DNA of 64,000 nucleotides from Methylotenera_A sp046598525 (GCA_046598525.1 JBKJIJ010000004.1:62001-126000), one strand, 5' to 3'; shown: positions 8,411 through 16,699, counted from the first letter of the stretch. Made by a program: numbers and translations. Notes: generated from the sequence alone by a model not told the origin.

Positions 8411-9640
8411 ATGATTAAGCCATGGTTTAGCTATCCGCCGCAATTACAAAGCTTTGTGATGGATTTAGTATTGGCTGAGCTTTCCAGCTTACGCCAAGGC
8501 ATGCAAGTACCTATTTATAATCCATCCAATATAACATTGGATGAATCGGGTTTAAATGCCGATTCATTAGAAATCATGGCCTTATCCATCGCGTTATCGC
8601 GCAGCATTCATTTAGAAAATAGTGAAACTGACGATAATCTATTCAATAAAGCTTGGCTTGCCGATTGGATAGCCATTTCACTTAAAAGCCTAACTCATTC
8701 ATCGGCACAAATTTCATTTAAATCGTCTGGCAGCGTGGGCTTAAAAAAATACCACACCCATTCACTGTCGCAACTAGAGCAAGAGGCCGAATTTTTAGGC
8801 CAATTATTTAAAGGCCGCAAACGCATTGTAAGAGCCGTGCCATCGCATCATATTTATGGCTTTATTTTTACCGTTTTGCTGCCGCGCTATTTGGGTGATT
8901 CAACAGAGGTGATTGATATGCGCGGCTTATCCTTTAATAAAATTCAAGCCTTATTGCAGCCGGGCGATTTGATGATTGCTTACCCCGAATTTTGGCAATT
9001 TTGCGATGAATCCAACATGCATTTTGCCAGCGATATTATCGGCATCAACTCATCAGGCCCCTGCCCAGCGCAGGTTGGCGTTAATCTGGTTGATAAAGGC
9101 TTATCCGGATTTTATGAAATATATGGCGCATCCGAAACGGCAGGAATTGGTTGGAAAAGTCATGCTTTATCCGCCTATATCCTATTCCCATTTTGGCAGA
9201 AAACCGAATCAGCCACCGAAATTAATCGCAAACTGGTTGATGGCGATTTTAAAATCTACCCACTTCAAGACAATTTAGAATGGCTTTCGCCAACTCAATT
9301 TAGCTTAAAAGGCCGCAAAGATGAAATGGTGCAGGTGGGCGGTATTAATGTTTCATTAGCGCTGGTGCGCAAAAAACTAATGAATCACCCCTTAATAAAA
9401 GAGGCGGCAGTGAGAATGATGCGGCTTGAAGAAGGAGCCAGATTAAAAGCTTTTATCGTGCTTAAAGAGAATATTGAAGATGGTTCTGCGCCAAACGATT
9501 TGCACATTCAGCGTATTTATACGGAAATTGAGCACTTTATAAACAAAAACCTTAGCACCGCTGAGCGGCCAAAATCCATTACCTATGGCTGCAAATTACC
9601 CTTTAATAAAATGGGTAAAAGCAGCGATTGGCCTATTTAA
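8411..9640 (+). CDS. pcl: p-Coumarate:CoA ligase-like AMP-forming enzyme for PYP chromophore
   Basis: A 409-residue ANL-superfamily acyl-adenylating enzyme, shorter than plant 4-coumarate ligases and like the Pcl proteins beside pyp in Rhodobacter. Motifs: P-loop FKSSGSVGLKK (103-113), SHHIYGF (145-151), YGASETAG (238-245), GRKDEMVQVGG hinge and the C-terminal catalytic Lys in KMGKSSDW. Residues about 12-92 look like an acyl-carrier-type four-helix fold with a DSLE motif (Ser52). ATG 8411 lies ten bases after the tal stop; a GTG at 8378 would overlap tal. It would activate p-coumarate so that it can be loaded on Cys69 of PYP. The stop lies six bases from the stop of the convergent cyclase. 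Confidence 0.87.
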   Translation: MIKPWFSYPPQLQSFVMDLVLAELSSLRQGMQVPIYNPSNITLDESGLNADSLEIMALSIALSRSIHLENSETDDNLFNKAWLADWIAISLKSLTHSSAQISFKSSGSVGLKKYHTHSLSQLEQEAEFLGQLFKGRKRIVRAVPSHHIYGFIFTVLLPRYLGDSTEVIDMRGLSFNKIQALLQPGDLMIAYPEFWQFCDESNMHFASDIIGINSSGPCPAQVGVNLVDKGLSGFYEIYGASETAGIGWKSHALSAYILFPFWQKTESATEINRKLVDGDFKIYPLQDNLEWLSPTQFSLKGRKDEMVQVGGINVSLALVRKKLMNHPLIKEAAVRMMRLEEGARLKAFIVLKENIEDGSAPNDLHIQRIYTEIEHFINKNLSTAERPKSITYGCKLPFNKMGKSSDWPI

Positions 9641-9650
9641 AAGCTTTTAA
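9637..9650. other. 14-bp palindrome between convergent operons
   Basis: TTAAAAGCTTTTAA spans both stop codons of pcl (+) and the cyclase gene (-). Its AT-rich stem could act as a weak two-way terminator; there is no other room between the operons. Confidence 0.35.
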
Positions 9651-10942
9651 TTAACCGATTGCACCGCGGTGGTCACGCGATTTCGGCCCTGATGTTTGGA
9701 CACATACAAAGCGTCATCTGCTAATTTAAGCAACATATCCACGCCAGTTACGTTTTCATCTACCGCACTTACGCCAATGCTCACGGTGTAGCGAATCACA
9801 TGGCCATCCACTTCAAATTCAGATTCCGCAATAGTTGCTCTAATCCGCTCGGCGATTTTTACCGCGCCTTCAAGGTCTGTTGAAGGCAACAGCGCGCCAA
9901 ACTCTTCGCCACCAAGTCTTGCCACCAAATCCATTGTTCTAACGCTATCTTGTAGAATTTTGGATAGATGTTTAAGCACCTCATCACCCGTGGCGTGGCC
10001 GTATGTATCGTTTACTTTTTTAAAGTGGTCGGCATCAATCGTTAATAACGATAATGGCCGTGGTCTTTTTTTCCAGCGCTCAAACTCTACGCCAGCCACT
10101 TCAAAAAATGCACGGCGGTTAGAAATACCTGTTAAGTGATCGTTAAAGCTGGCTTTAATAATATCCTCAGTAGAAGTACGTTTTTCATCAATATCGCGAA
10201 TAATCAATGAATAACGCGCAGGGTCTAGTGGCTCGCGATACGCATCCACCAAAGGCGAAATAATGCTGCTGCCCCAAAAACGGCTGCCGTCTTTTCGTAA
10301 ACACCAGCCTTCTAATAAATCCCAGCCATTTTGGTCGGCTTCCATTAAGCGGTCTTTTAAGCGCTCTTGATTGGTCGCGTCTGCTGGAAAAAATACGCCG
10401 TACGATTGACCTTCAACGTCAACATGATCGAAGTTGGTCAGTCTTTGCATGCTGACATTCCAGCGCTCTATTTTGCCATCGGTATCCAAACTGGCAATCG
10501 CGTATTCCGAAACATCGGTAAAAATAGCATTAAACCACGCTTCATTATGCTGTAATTGGCGCTCCCTTTTAACCTGCAAGGTAATATCGGTAATCACCGC
10601 CATAATGCGGTCGGCATCCAGTTTTAGCAGCGTAAACGCTAAAAATTTCGCATCTTCTTTACCCGGAATGCCAGCGGTTAATTGCACGCGCAAAGAATCG
10701 CATATCTGGCCGCGCTTTTTGCTGAAGTTTGTACACAAGCTTTGCAGCTCTGGCGCAATATCTTCTAATGTTTTGAATAGATTGGATAAATCACCGTCTG
10801 GCGCAATGGGTAACAATAATTGTGCCGAACAAGGATTGATCATAACGACATGGCCGTTTGCCTGCATTTGCACCAAGCCCACTGGCGCCATATACAAAAA
10901 TTGCAATAATGATTCGTAATCCGATTTTAAATCTTCAATCAT
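9647..10942 (-). CDS. PAS-PAS-GGDEF diguanylate cyclase, second gene of the pyp operon
   Basis: A soluble 431-residue protein with two PAS-like domains (about 5-125 and 133-258, the latter with RKDGSRFWGSS typical of PAS) and a GGDEF domain. The active site reads GGEEF (344-348), a functional variant, and the product-inhibition site RTMD (335-338) is intact, so active cyclic-di-GMP synthesis is expected. It starts eight bases after the pyp stop without a clear ribosome site, which suggests translational coupling to pyp. The natural inference is that PYP controls this cyclase through its PAS domains, but no contact can be shown from sequence. Confidence 0.93.
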   Translation of the reverse strand: MIEDLKSDYESLLQFLYMAPVGLVQMQANGHVVMINPCSAQLLLPIAPDGDLSNLFKTLEDIAPELQSLCTNFSKKRGQICDSLRVQLTAGIPGKEDAKFLAFTLLKLDADRIMAVITDITLQVKRERQLQHNEAWFNAIFTDVSEYAIASLDTDGKIERWNVSMQRLTNFDHVDVEGQSYGVFFPADATNQERLKDRLMEADQNGWDLLEGWCLRKDGSRFWGSSIISPLVDAYREPLDPARYSLIIRDIDEKRTSTEDIIKASFNDHLTGISNRRAFFEVAGVEFERWKKRPRPLSLLTIDADHFKKVNDTYGHATGDEVLKHLSKILQDSVRTMDLVARLGGEEFGALLPSTDLEGAVKIAERIRATIAESEFEVDGHVIRYTVSIGVSAVDENVTGVDMLLKLADDALYVSKHQGRNRVTTAVQSVN

Positions 10943-10950
10943 TTAGCGTA

Positions 10951-11334
10951 TCAATTCGATCTTAAAATAATGACGTAGTTATAAGGCAACTGTGGTGCGC
11001 TAATTAATCGTAATTTGACGCGGGTTGGCTTCATTTTCAGCGTTAAAACATAATCCATCGTTTCATCTAGCTCTGCTTTTTCGTCTATGGCATCTTCAAA
11101 TTTTTGCGCTACCAAAAAATTATTCATGCAAGGCGCAACGGTGCTAAATAAATCGGCATCAATCACGCTTTCAAGCGATAAGCCGGCCACTTTAGATTCG
11201 TAAGCGTTATAGACCTTTACCAGGCCCTCGTCATCAAACCCAATCACGCCAAACGCTAATGCATTCAGCTGTTCACTGCTTGCCTCACTCAATGTTTGAC
11301 CAAGCCCTTGTATGTCGAAATTGATTTGATTCAA
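10951..11334 (-). CDS. pyp: Photoactive yellow protein (PYP)
   Basis: A 127-residue PAS-fold blue-light receptor that aligns without gaps to Halorhodospira halophila PYP from residue 1 to the chromophore. Cys69 (VAPC, chromophore thioester), Tyr42 and Glu46 (phenolate hydrogen bonds), the LNALAFG segment (LDGLAFG in halophila) and Asn43 are all at the same numbers. One residue is inserted after position 69, so Met101 matches Met100. Two pocket residues differ: Thr50 is Ala and the gate Arg52 is Leu. The start is TTG, set by the alignment and by an AAGAGGT ribosome site eight bases upstream. It heads a two-gene unit with a GGDEF protein and faces tal-pcl, which would make its p-coumaryl chromophore. 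Confidence 0.95.
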   Translation of the reverse strand: MNQINFDIQGLGQTLSEASSEQLNALAFGVIGFDDEGLVKVYNAYESKVAGLSLESVIDADLFSTVAPCMNNFLVAQKFEDAIDEKAELDETMDYVLTLKMKPTRVKLRLISAPQLPYNYVIILRSN

Positions 11335-11734
11335 TTGATGTACCTCTTAAAAAAATAGCATTTTTGTTAGCCATGATTAGCTAATTTTAATTATGTAGCG
11401 CCTGTTTCGAAAAATAGGCTGGTAACCATAAAATAATAACGAAAACTTTTGTAAAACCGCAACACAACAGGTATTAAATACTGGCTTTGCTTTATTTAAA
11501 ATCTTGAATTTATTTTGGATACTGTTCTGTCAATCCAGTTAAATTTTAGTTCCGATAAATAAGCCAAAATAGTGGACTTTACTTACGTTTGAACGATTTT
11601 TACTGGTTGATTGTAGCGGGGTTTTAGATTGAAAATGGCAGGTTAAAGCTTTATGGATTGCACAAATGCACTGTGCCGTTCTGACTATCTGGTTTAAAAG
11701 CCCTGCTATGAAGGCTTTTAAACCAGTATAATGA
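11335..11734. other. Upstream region of pyp and downstream region of HU, no gene
   Basis: A 400-base AT-rich gap. On the minus strand it must hold the pyp promoter; no strong -35/-10 pair is seen. About 90-100 bases before the pyp start the minus strand carries TTTATGGTTA (11423-11432), a 10-base match to the sequence before the gene at 13077. A partial inverted repeat TTAGC/GCTAA lies nearer the start (about 11370-11385). A 14-bp inverted repeat lies at the HU end. Confidence 0.5.
11689..11726 (-). repeat. Perfect 14-bp inverted repeat after HU
   Basis: CTGGTTTAAAAGCC (11689-11702) and its exact complement (11713-11726) are separated by ten bases and begin eight bases beyond the HU stop. 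The position suits a transcription end for HU, but no T run follows on the minus strand, so it may instead protect the mRNA 3' end. Confidence 0.55.
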
Positions 11735-12034
11735 CTATTTATTTACTGCAGATTTAAGTGATGCGCCTACAGAAAAGCTAACACGGTTGCTTGCGGCAAT
11801 TTTCAATGTTTCGCCATTAGCAGGGTTGCGGCCATCGTAAGCCGGTTTGTGTGTCACTTTGAATTTACCGAAGCCGATGATGTTTAAATCATTGCCTTTT
11901 GCTAACGTATCAGTAATCGCAGCCAATACATCATTTAACAATTCTTGTGCTTCTTTCTTAGTGCGGCCATTAGTAGCCAACATTTCAACTAATTCTGGTT
12001 TGCCGACAATTATTTTCTTTTCTTCGTTTGCCAT
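11735..12034 (-). CDS. hup: HU-family nucleoid protein
   Basis: A 99-residue small basic DNA-bending protein. The N-terminal helices (KPELVEMLATNGRTKKEAQELL) and the beta-arm region (IGFGKFKVTHKPAYDGRNPANGETLKI) match HU/IHF; the arm sequence with RNPANGE and the C-terminal SVGASLKSAVN fit HU rather than IHF. It has a ten-residue charged N-terminal extension compared with E. coli HU. Ribosome site AGAGGAA precedes the ATG. It is monocistronic and diverges from the gene at 12194. Confidence 0.93.
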   Translation of the reverse strand: MANEEKKIIVGKPELVEMLATNGRTKKEAQELLNDVLAAITDTLAKGNDLNIIGFGKFKVTHKPAYDGRNPANGETLKIAASNRVSFSVGASLKSAVNK

Positions 12035-12193
12035 CTATATTTCCTCTACTTGGTAGTTAGACTTAAGAAACCCTTTTAAAAGGGAGTGTTGCGACAATAA
12101 AGCACAAGTTTAATAAGGTCAAACAGAAAACTTAAAAAGATGGCGTATTTACTGATTCTGCGTGTTTATTTACCAATTTAAGGAGCAATACCA

Positions 12194-12727
12194 ATGACAA
12201 ACGCACAACGCAAGGCGCTTGCCCGCATGGCTGAATTAAATTCAGATAGCGATAATAGCAAGCCTGCACCCACTTTAAGTAGCGGTTTTACCCCGCATGC
12301 GCCAGGCGCGTATTATGTTGTAACAGTCGAAACAGTCGGCAAAATCATCAATTTATTGGCTAAAGAAATCGAGCCACCTACTTTTACTTACACCATTACC
12401 ACCATTAATTTTGAGCACGATGCCGAAATTGGCCGTTGGATCTGGTTTGATGGTAAAGAAAAGTTATCGCCACGCAAAAACCAAAATATCTGGCGCTTAG
12501 GCAGCAAGATAATGTATGACACACGCGAAGCCGCAGAAGCTGAGCTGCAACGATTAATGGCCAAAAACGGTGACCGCGTGACTAAAGTACACGATTTACC
12601 GGACGATTTAACCCAATTGAAAAAAATCCGTAGCGCCCACCATCCAGATCGCAATAATCCGGAATCTGACCATGACTTGTATCAAGCCGTGATAGAGAAA
12701 ATTGACAGAATGCGCGTCAGTGCTTAG
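12194..12727 (+). CDS. Unknown protein with J-domain-like HPD tail
   Basis: A 177-residue soluble protein I do not recognise as a whole. Its last ~40 residues (LTQLKKIRSAHHPDRN, then an acidic helix) carry the HPD tripeptide between two helices, as in J-domains that stimulate DnaK ATPase, although the first helix is short. The middle part, with the predicted beta strands TFTYTITTINF and GRWIWFDGKEKLSP, has no clear relative. A strong AGGAG site at 12181-12185 supports the start. The gene diverges from HU and ends in a good terminator. Confidence 0.75.
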   Translation: MTNAQRKALARMAELNSDSDNSKPAPTLSSGFTPHAPGAYYVVTVETVGKIINLLAKEIEPPTFTYTITTINFEHDAEIGRWIWFDGKEKLSPRKNQNIWRLGSKIMYDTREAAEAELQRLMAKNGDRVTKVHDLPDDLTQLKKIRSAHHPDRNNPESDHDLYQAVIEKIDRMRVSA

Positions 12728-12756
12728 TACAAGTGCTTAATACCTGCGATTAATAC

Positions 12757-12788
12757 AAATTAAAGCCCTTTATGGGCTTTAATTTTTT
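12757..12788 (+). terminator. Rho-independent terminator
   Basis: AATTAAAGCCC / GGGCTTTAATT with a short TTTAT loop and a following T run, 30 bases after the stop of the HPD-tail protein gene. Confidence 0.88.
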
Positions 12789-13076
12789 GTCCTAAACCAT
12801 CGTCTTGCATACTCTCTTTTAACAACAGCCAAAACTGGCGCTCGCTAATCAAAAGCAAGCTTAATCTCAAACGCTTTTTTCTAATCATTTGGATAAATCA
12901 ATTATTTCACGCAAGGTGTTTAATTACACTTATGATGAATTATATTGCGCATTAAATATCTTTATGGTTATATAAAATAGGGCTAATATAACCATAAGCA
13001 TAAAATTATTGTATCCGATGCTTTAAAACACTAAAGATTGCATGTAAAGCTTTAAGTTTTTAATAGGCTGATTTTG
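12789..13076. promoter_or_regulatory. Upstream region of the periplasmic-sensor GGDEF-EAL gene with a 12-bp inverted repeat
   Basis: No gene is seen between the terminator and the start at 13077. TTATGGTTATAT (12962-12973) and its exact complement (12986-12997) form an inverted repeat centred about 95 bases before the start, a typical size for a dimer-binding operator. The left arm is shared with the BLUF upstream region. AT-rich TATAAAAT-like sequence lies within it, so a promoter here is plausible. Confidence 0.45.
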
Positions 13077-15353
13077 ATGAAATTCTTTATACGACTGTTG
13101 GCTTTTTGCTGCTGTATCTCTATTTACCTATCGTGTTTAGTCCAAGCGCATGCTGAGACGATTAATCCCAATAAAATTCTTAACGCCAATACCGAAAACG
13201 CTCAAAAGCTGAATGAAATTCTGACGCCTAGCGAAAAGGTTTGGCTTAAAAATAATGCCAGTTTTAAAGTGGCCGTTAAAAGCAATTGGATGCCAATTGA
13301 GTTTAAATTAGAAAACGGTGAGCACCGAGGTATATCCGTTGATTACTTGGCTGCTCTTTCAAATTTACTGAATATTAGCTTTGTCATTGTTGATTACGCA
13401 GACAATATGGATGCTAAAGATGCCGATATTATTTCAGGCGTAAGCAATTTAAATCTTAAAAATACGCAGTTTAAATTATTAGCTAAGCCTTATTTAGAGT
13501 TTCCGCTGGCGATTTACACCGATAAACGCCTTGAAAAAAAACCCAATAAATGGTCATTAGAAATGCTTAATGGTGCGCGCGTTGCTGTTTATAAAAACGG
13601 GATTATTGGCCAACAAATACACGAAAAGTATCCAGAAATTAAGCTGGTTTATGTAGATGTGGCCGATGAAGCGTTTGAAAAACTAGAAGCAGACGTTATT
13701 GAAGCCTATATTGGTAACGAAATAATTATCGATTATCACATTATGTTTAATCGCATAAATTTCGCCGAAAAATCAGGATTAACGCCGTTTACAGCAACAG
13801 TTTCAATGGCTGCAAGCACAGATAAGCCAGAGTTGGCTTCTATTTTAGAAAAGGGTTTATTAACAGTAGAACCCAATAATAAAAAAATTCAAGAAAAATG
13901 GATTGTAAAAGACGCTAAAAACAATCTGGTGGCGTTTATTGTTTTGGCCATTTTAGCTGTCATGTTTTTTATCGGTTTGTATCGATTTTATCGACTAAAA
14001 CAAACCATTAAGCGAACAGAGTTTGAATCGCAGCAAAAAATTTGGTATCAGGCCAATTACGATTTTTTAACCAAACTTCCTAATCGCCATTTTCTGCATA
14101 ACCATTTAGAACAGGCTCTGTCAGGGGCTAATAAATCCAACTTGCTGGTAGGTTTGTTGTACATTGATCTGGATCATTTTAAAAGTGTTAACGATCATTC
14201 TGGCCATAATGTGGGTGATAAAGTGTTGGCCGAAACAGCCGAGCGTATTAAGTCTTGCGTGCGATCATCTGACATAACAGGGCGCATTGGCGGCGATGAA
14301 TTTATGGTGGTGATGGAGGAGTTGAAAGATAGCCAGCACCTAGAAAATATCTGCGAAAAAATACTAATTGCACTAGAGAGACCATTTTTTGTGGATTCTC
14401 ATGTGTTTTATATTTCATCCAGCATCGGTGTTACCGTTTACCCGCAAGATAGCCTAAGCGCGAAAGAGTTGCTGGTATTTGCGGATCAAGCCATGTACGA
14501 AGCGAAAAAATTGGGGCGCAATCGCTACCAATTTTTTAAACAATCCATGCAAACCGCATCCAGCTATAAGCTCTCTATTGCGCAGGATTTAAGAAGCGCC
14601 ATCAATACCGATCAATTCATTGTGCATTATCAACCCATACTGAATCTTTGCGATTCAACAATCACCAAAGCCGAAGCGTTAATCCGATGGAATCACCCAA
14701 AAAAAGGCTTAATAAGCCCGGCTGATTTTATTCCCATTGCCGAAGAATCGGGGTTGATAGACGCATTAGGTCAATGGGTTTTCAATCAAGCCTTAAAAGA
14801 TTTAATGATTATTCGACAACAACTTGGTGTGGATTTTCAGCTCAGTATTAATGTATCGCCCTATCAGTTTCATTACCCAGAGAGATTATTAGAATGGGTG
14901 AAATCTATTAAAGAATCGGGCGTGCCAGGCAATTGTATTTGTATTGAAATTACCGAAGGCCTGCTACTTGATGCCTCTAACACCGTGTTAAGTACTTTAT
15001 CTGCCTTGCGAGAAGTAGGAATTGAGCTTTCTATTGATGATTTTGGAACCGGTTACTCAGCGCTTGCCTACCTGAAAAAATTTGATGTCAATTATGTAAA
15101 AATCGACAAATCGTTTATTCAAAATCTTGCCGTAGACAATTACGACGCTGTGCTTTGTGAGGCTATTATTAACATGGCTAAAAAACTAGGCATTAAAATT
15201 ATTGCCGAAGGAATAGAAACCAACTTGCAGAAAGCCTTGTTAAACGAATTTGAATGCGATTATGGACAAGGTTATTTGTTTGCAAAACCGAACACTATTC
15301 ATACACTTTTAGCGCTAATAGAAGCTTCTAAAAGAAATGGCCAATTAAAATAA
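13077..15353 (+). CDS. Periplasmic-sensor GGDEF-EAL protein
   Basis: A 758-residue protein: signal peptide (1-27), a periplasmic solute-binding-like domain of the SBP_bac_3 type (about 55-275, with NWMPIEF and GISVDYL motifs), one membrane helix (283-302), GGDEF (405-409) with intact inhibitory RSSD (396-399), then EAL (533-535) with intact DDFGTGYS, KIDKSF, AEGIET and QGYLF. Both catalytic halves look active, so direction is probably set by ligand. The periplasmic domain likely senses an amino acid or small organic molecule. A TTG three bases earlier is possible; ATG is preferred. Confidence 0.93.
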   Translation: MKFFIRLLAFCCCISIYLSCLVQAHAETINPNKILNANTENAQKLNEILTPSEKVWLKNNASFKVAVKSNWMPIEFKLENGEHRGISVDYLAALSNLLNISFVIVDYADNMDAKDADIISGVSNLNLKNTQFKLLAKPYLEFPLAIYTDKRLEKKPNKWSLEMLNGARVAVYKNGIIGQQIHEKYPEIKLVYVDVADEAFEKLEADVIEAYIGNEIIIDYHIMFNRINFAEKSGLTPFTATVSMAASTDKPELASILEKGLLTVEPNNKKIQEKWIVKDAKNNLVAFIVLAILAVMFFIGLYRFYRLKQTIKRTEFESQQKIWYQANYDFLTKLPNRHFLHNHLEQALSGANKSNLLVGLLYIDLDHFKSVNDHSGHNVGDKVLAETAERIKSCVRSSDITGRIGGDEFMVVMEELKDSQHLENICEKILIALERPFFVDSHVFYISSSIGVTVYPQDSLSAKELLVFADQAMYEAKKLGRNRYQFFKQSMQTASSYKLSIAQDLRSAINTDQFIVHYQPILNLCDSTITKAEALIRWNHPKKGLISPADFIPIAEESGLIDALGQWVFNQALKDLMIIRQQLGVDFQLSINVSPYQFHYPERLLEWVKSIKESGVPGNCICIEITEGLLLDASNTVLSTLSALREVGIELSIDDFGTGYSALAYLKKFDVNYVKIDKSFIQNLAVDNYDAVLCEAIINMAKKLGIKIIAEGIETNLQKALLNEFECDYGQGYLFAKPNTIHTLLALIEASKRNGQLK

Positions 15354-15511
15354 CGCGTTAAATTAGAAATAGATTAATGTGGATTTAAAAAGGCTAAACC
15401 AACTAAGCCAAGTTTGATTAAATGAGCTATTACTTTTAATTTTTACGTTAATATTGGCATCAAGTGCATGATAGTATTAACTTTTAAGCCGCAGAAAGAC
15501 CACAAGCACTT

Positions 15512-15946
15512 ATGCCCATTGTCATCATCCTCTGCTGTTTGCTGGTAATTTCAACCACCGTTTTGCACTATGAAGTGCTGCGATTCTTAAACACTTGGCT
15601 GCCAGCGCTTCATATGCCCGATAGGGCCAAGCTTGTCGTCGTTATTTTAGCGGCTTTTGTCGCACACGTTATAGAGATGGCGGTATATGGGGCAACACTT
15701 TATGCATTGGTTGTTTGGGTCGGATTAGGCGAGCTGCAAGGCAGCCCAGAGTTTTCACTAATGGCATGCATGTATTTTTCTGCAGAAACCTACACTTCTT
15801 TAGGATTCGGCGATTTAACGCCAGTTGGCCCAATCAGGTTGCTAGCGGCATTAGAAGCATTGAATGGGCTTCTTCTTATCGGTTGGTCAGCGTCATTTAC
15901 CTATATATCCATGGAAAAATTCTGGCATGATGCCCCAACAAGATGA
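15512..15946 (+). CDS. Two-helix potassium-channel-like protein
   Basis: A 144-residue membrane protein with three hydrophobic helices (about 3-20, 42-71, 108-130). Between the last two lies a pore helix and a selectivity-filter sequence TSLGFGDLTP (about 94-103), the GFGD variant of the K+ channel signature. No cytoplasmic RCK or cyclic nucleotide domain follows, so gating is unknown. Related small ion-channel family proteins are annotated only by the Ion_trans_2 fold. It stands alone in a gap between larger genes. Confidence 0.8.
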   Translation: MPIVIILCCLLVISTTVLHYEVLRFLNTWLPALHMPDRAKLVVVILAAFVAHVIEMAVYGATLYALVVWVGLGELQGSPEFSLMACMYFSAETYTSLGFGDLTPVGPIRLLAALEALNGLLLIGWSASFTYISMEKFWHDAPTR

Positions 15947-16026
15947 GCCAATACAAAACATTGATATAGCGCATCAGTTGCGTACCCTGCTGACTGAACC
16001 TTTAATCTTAAAAAATTAGGCATGAA

Positions 16027-16437
16027 ATGTATAAATTAACCGTGAATCCACTACCTTTATTAACCTGCGCCTTGCTTGTGTTGGTATTAAATGCTTGTGA
16101 TGAACACAAACCAAGCCCAATACCTAGCACAGCAGCAAGCTCCCCTTCTAAGGAGTCCTCTTTAAACGCCGATAGTTTGCTAGGAAAATGGATAGGGCCA
16201 GAGGGAACGTTTTTGCAATTGGCAGGCGGTGATGGAAACTACGATATCACAATCCAAAACTTAGACGGCCCAAGAACCTTCCAAGGCCGCGCGGCTGGAA
16301 ATCAGATTGAGTTTGAACGTGATGGCGTGAAATATTCTCTACACGCATCAACGGGCTTAGAAACAGGAATGAAGTGGCTAAGTGAAAAATCAAACTGCGT
16401 AATGGTTAGTGCCGGTGAAGGCTACTGTAGAGATTAA
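16027..16437 (+). CDS. Predicted lipoprotein
   Basis: A 136-residue secreted protein with a lipobox VLNAC; lipidation at Cys24 after a hydrophobic signal. The next ~25 residues are a Ser/Pro/Ala linker. The rest (LLGKWIGPEGTFLQLAGGDGNYDITI...) reads like a small beta-sheet protein of the lipocalin/calycin-like kind, with a Cys pair near the end that may form a disulfide. Function is unknown. It follows the channel gene by 80 bases in the same direction. Confidence 0.8.
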   Translation: MYKLTVNPLPLLTCALLVLVLNACDEHKPSPIPSTAASSPSKESSLNADSLLGKWIGPEGTFLQLAGGDGNYDITIQNLDGPRTFQGRAAGNQIEFERDGVKYSLHASTGLETGMKWLSEKSNCVMVSAGEGYCRD

Positions 16438-16578
16438 TTAAAACGTCCAAAATTGTTATGTAGCTTTCTATTGAGATTTTGTAATTACCACATATGTAGA
16501 CGTTTATTGAATTCTGCATAACTTCTTACCTAAAACTTGTATTGAATCCCTGTAAATATCAGAAAATTATATTTCCAT

Positions 16579-16590
16579 CGGACTAGTCCG
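16579..16590. promoter_or_regulatory. 12-bp palindrome upstream of the PhoX-like gene
   Basis: CGGACTAGTCCG is a perfect palindrome 110 bases before the start. Its GACTAGTC core is the same as in the palindrome before the BLUF gene (2963-2970). It may be an operator; no clear PhoB box was found nearby. Confidence 0.3.
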
Positions 16591-16699
16591 TTTACCAATT
16601 TTTTGTAATACCCAATTCACACTCTCTCTCCATACTCAAGTGCGAACTTATCCGGGATTGCCCGATAAACCCCACTTAACAGTAAATAGGAGATTTTTA

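Noticed and set aside
6817..9640. Aryl polyene or flexirubin-type pigment cluster, which also pairs an ammonia-lyase with an AMP ligase
   Set aside because: No ketosynthase, carrier protein, dehydratase or glycosyltransferase genes are nearby, while a pyp gene is seven bases to 1.3 kb away.
10434..10919. 161-codon ORF on the plus strand opposite the diguanylate cyclase
   Set aside because: The PAS domains on the minus strand are clear; the plus-strand product has no recognisable pattern.
16540..16575. PhoB box before the PhoX-like gene (CTGTAAATATCAG)
   Set aside because: Only one weak half-site; the second direct repeat at proper spacing is missing.
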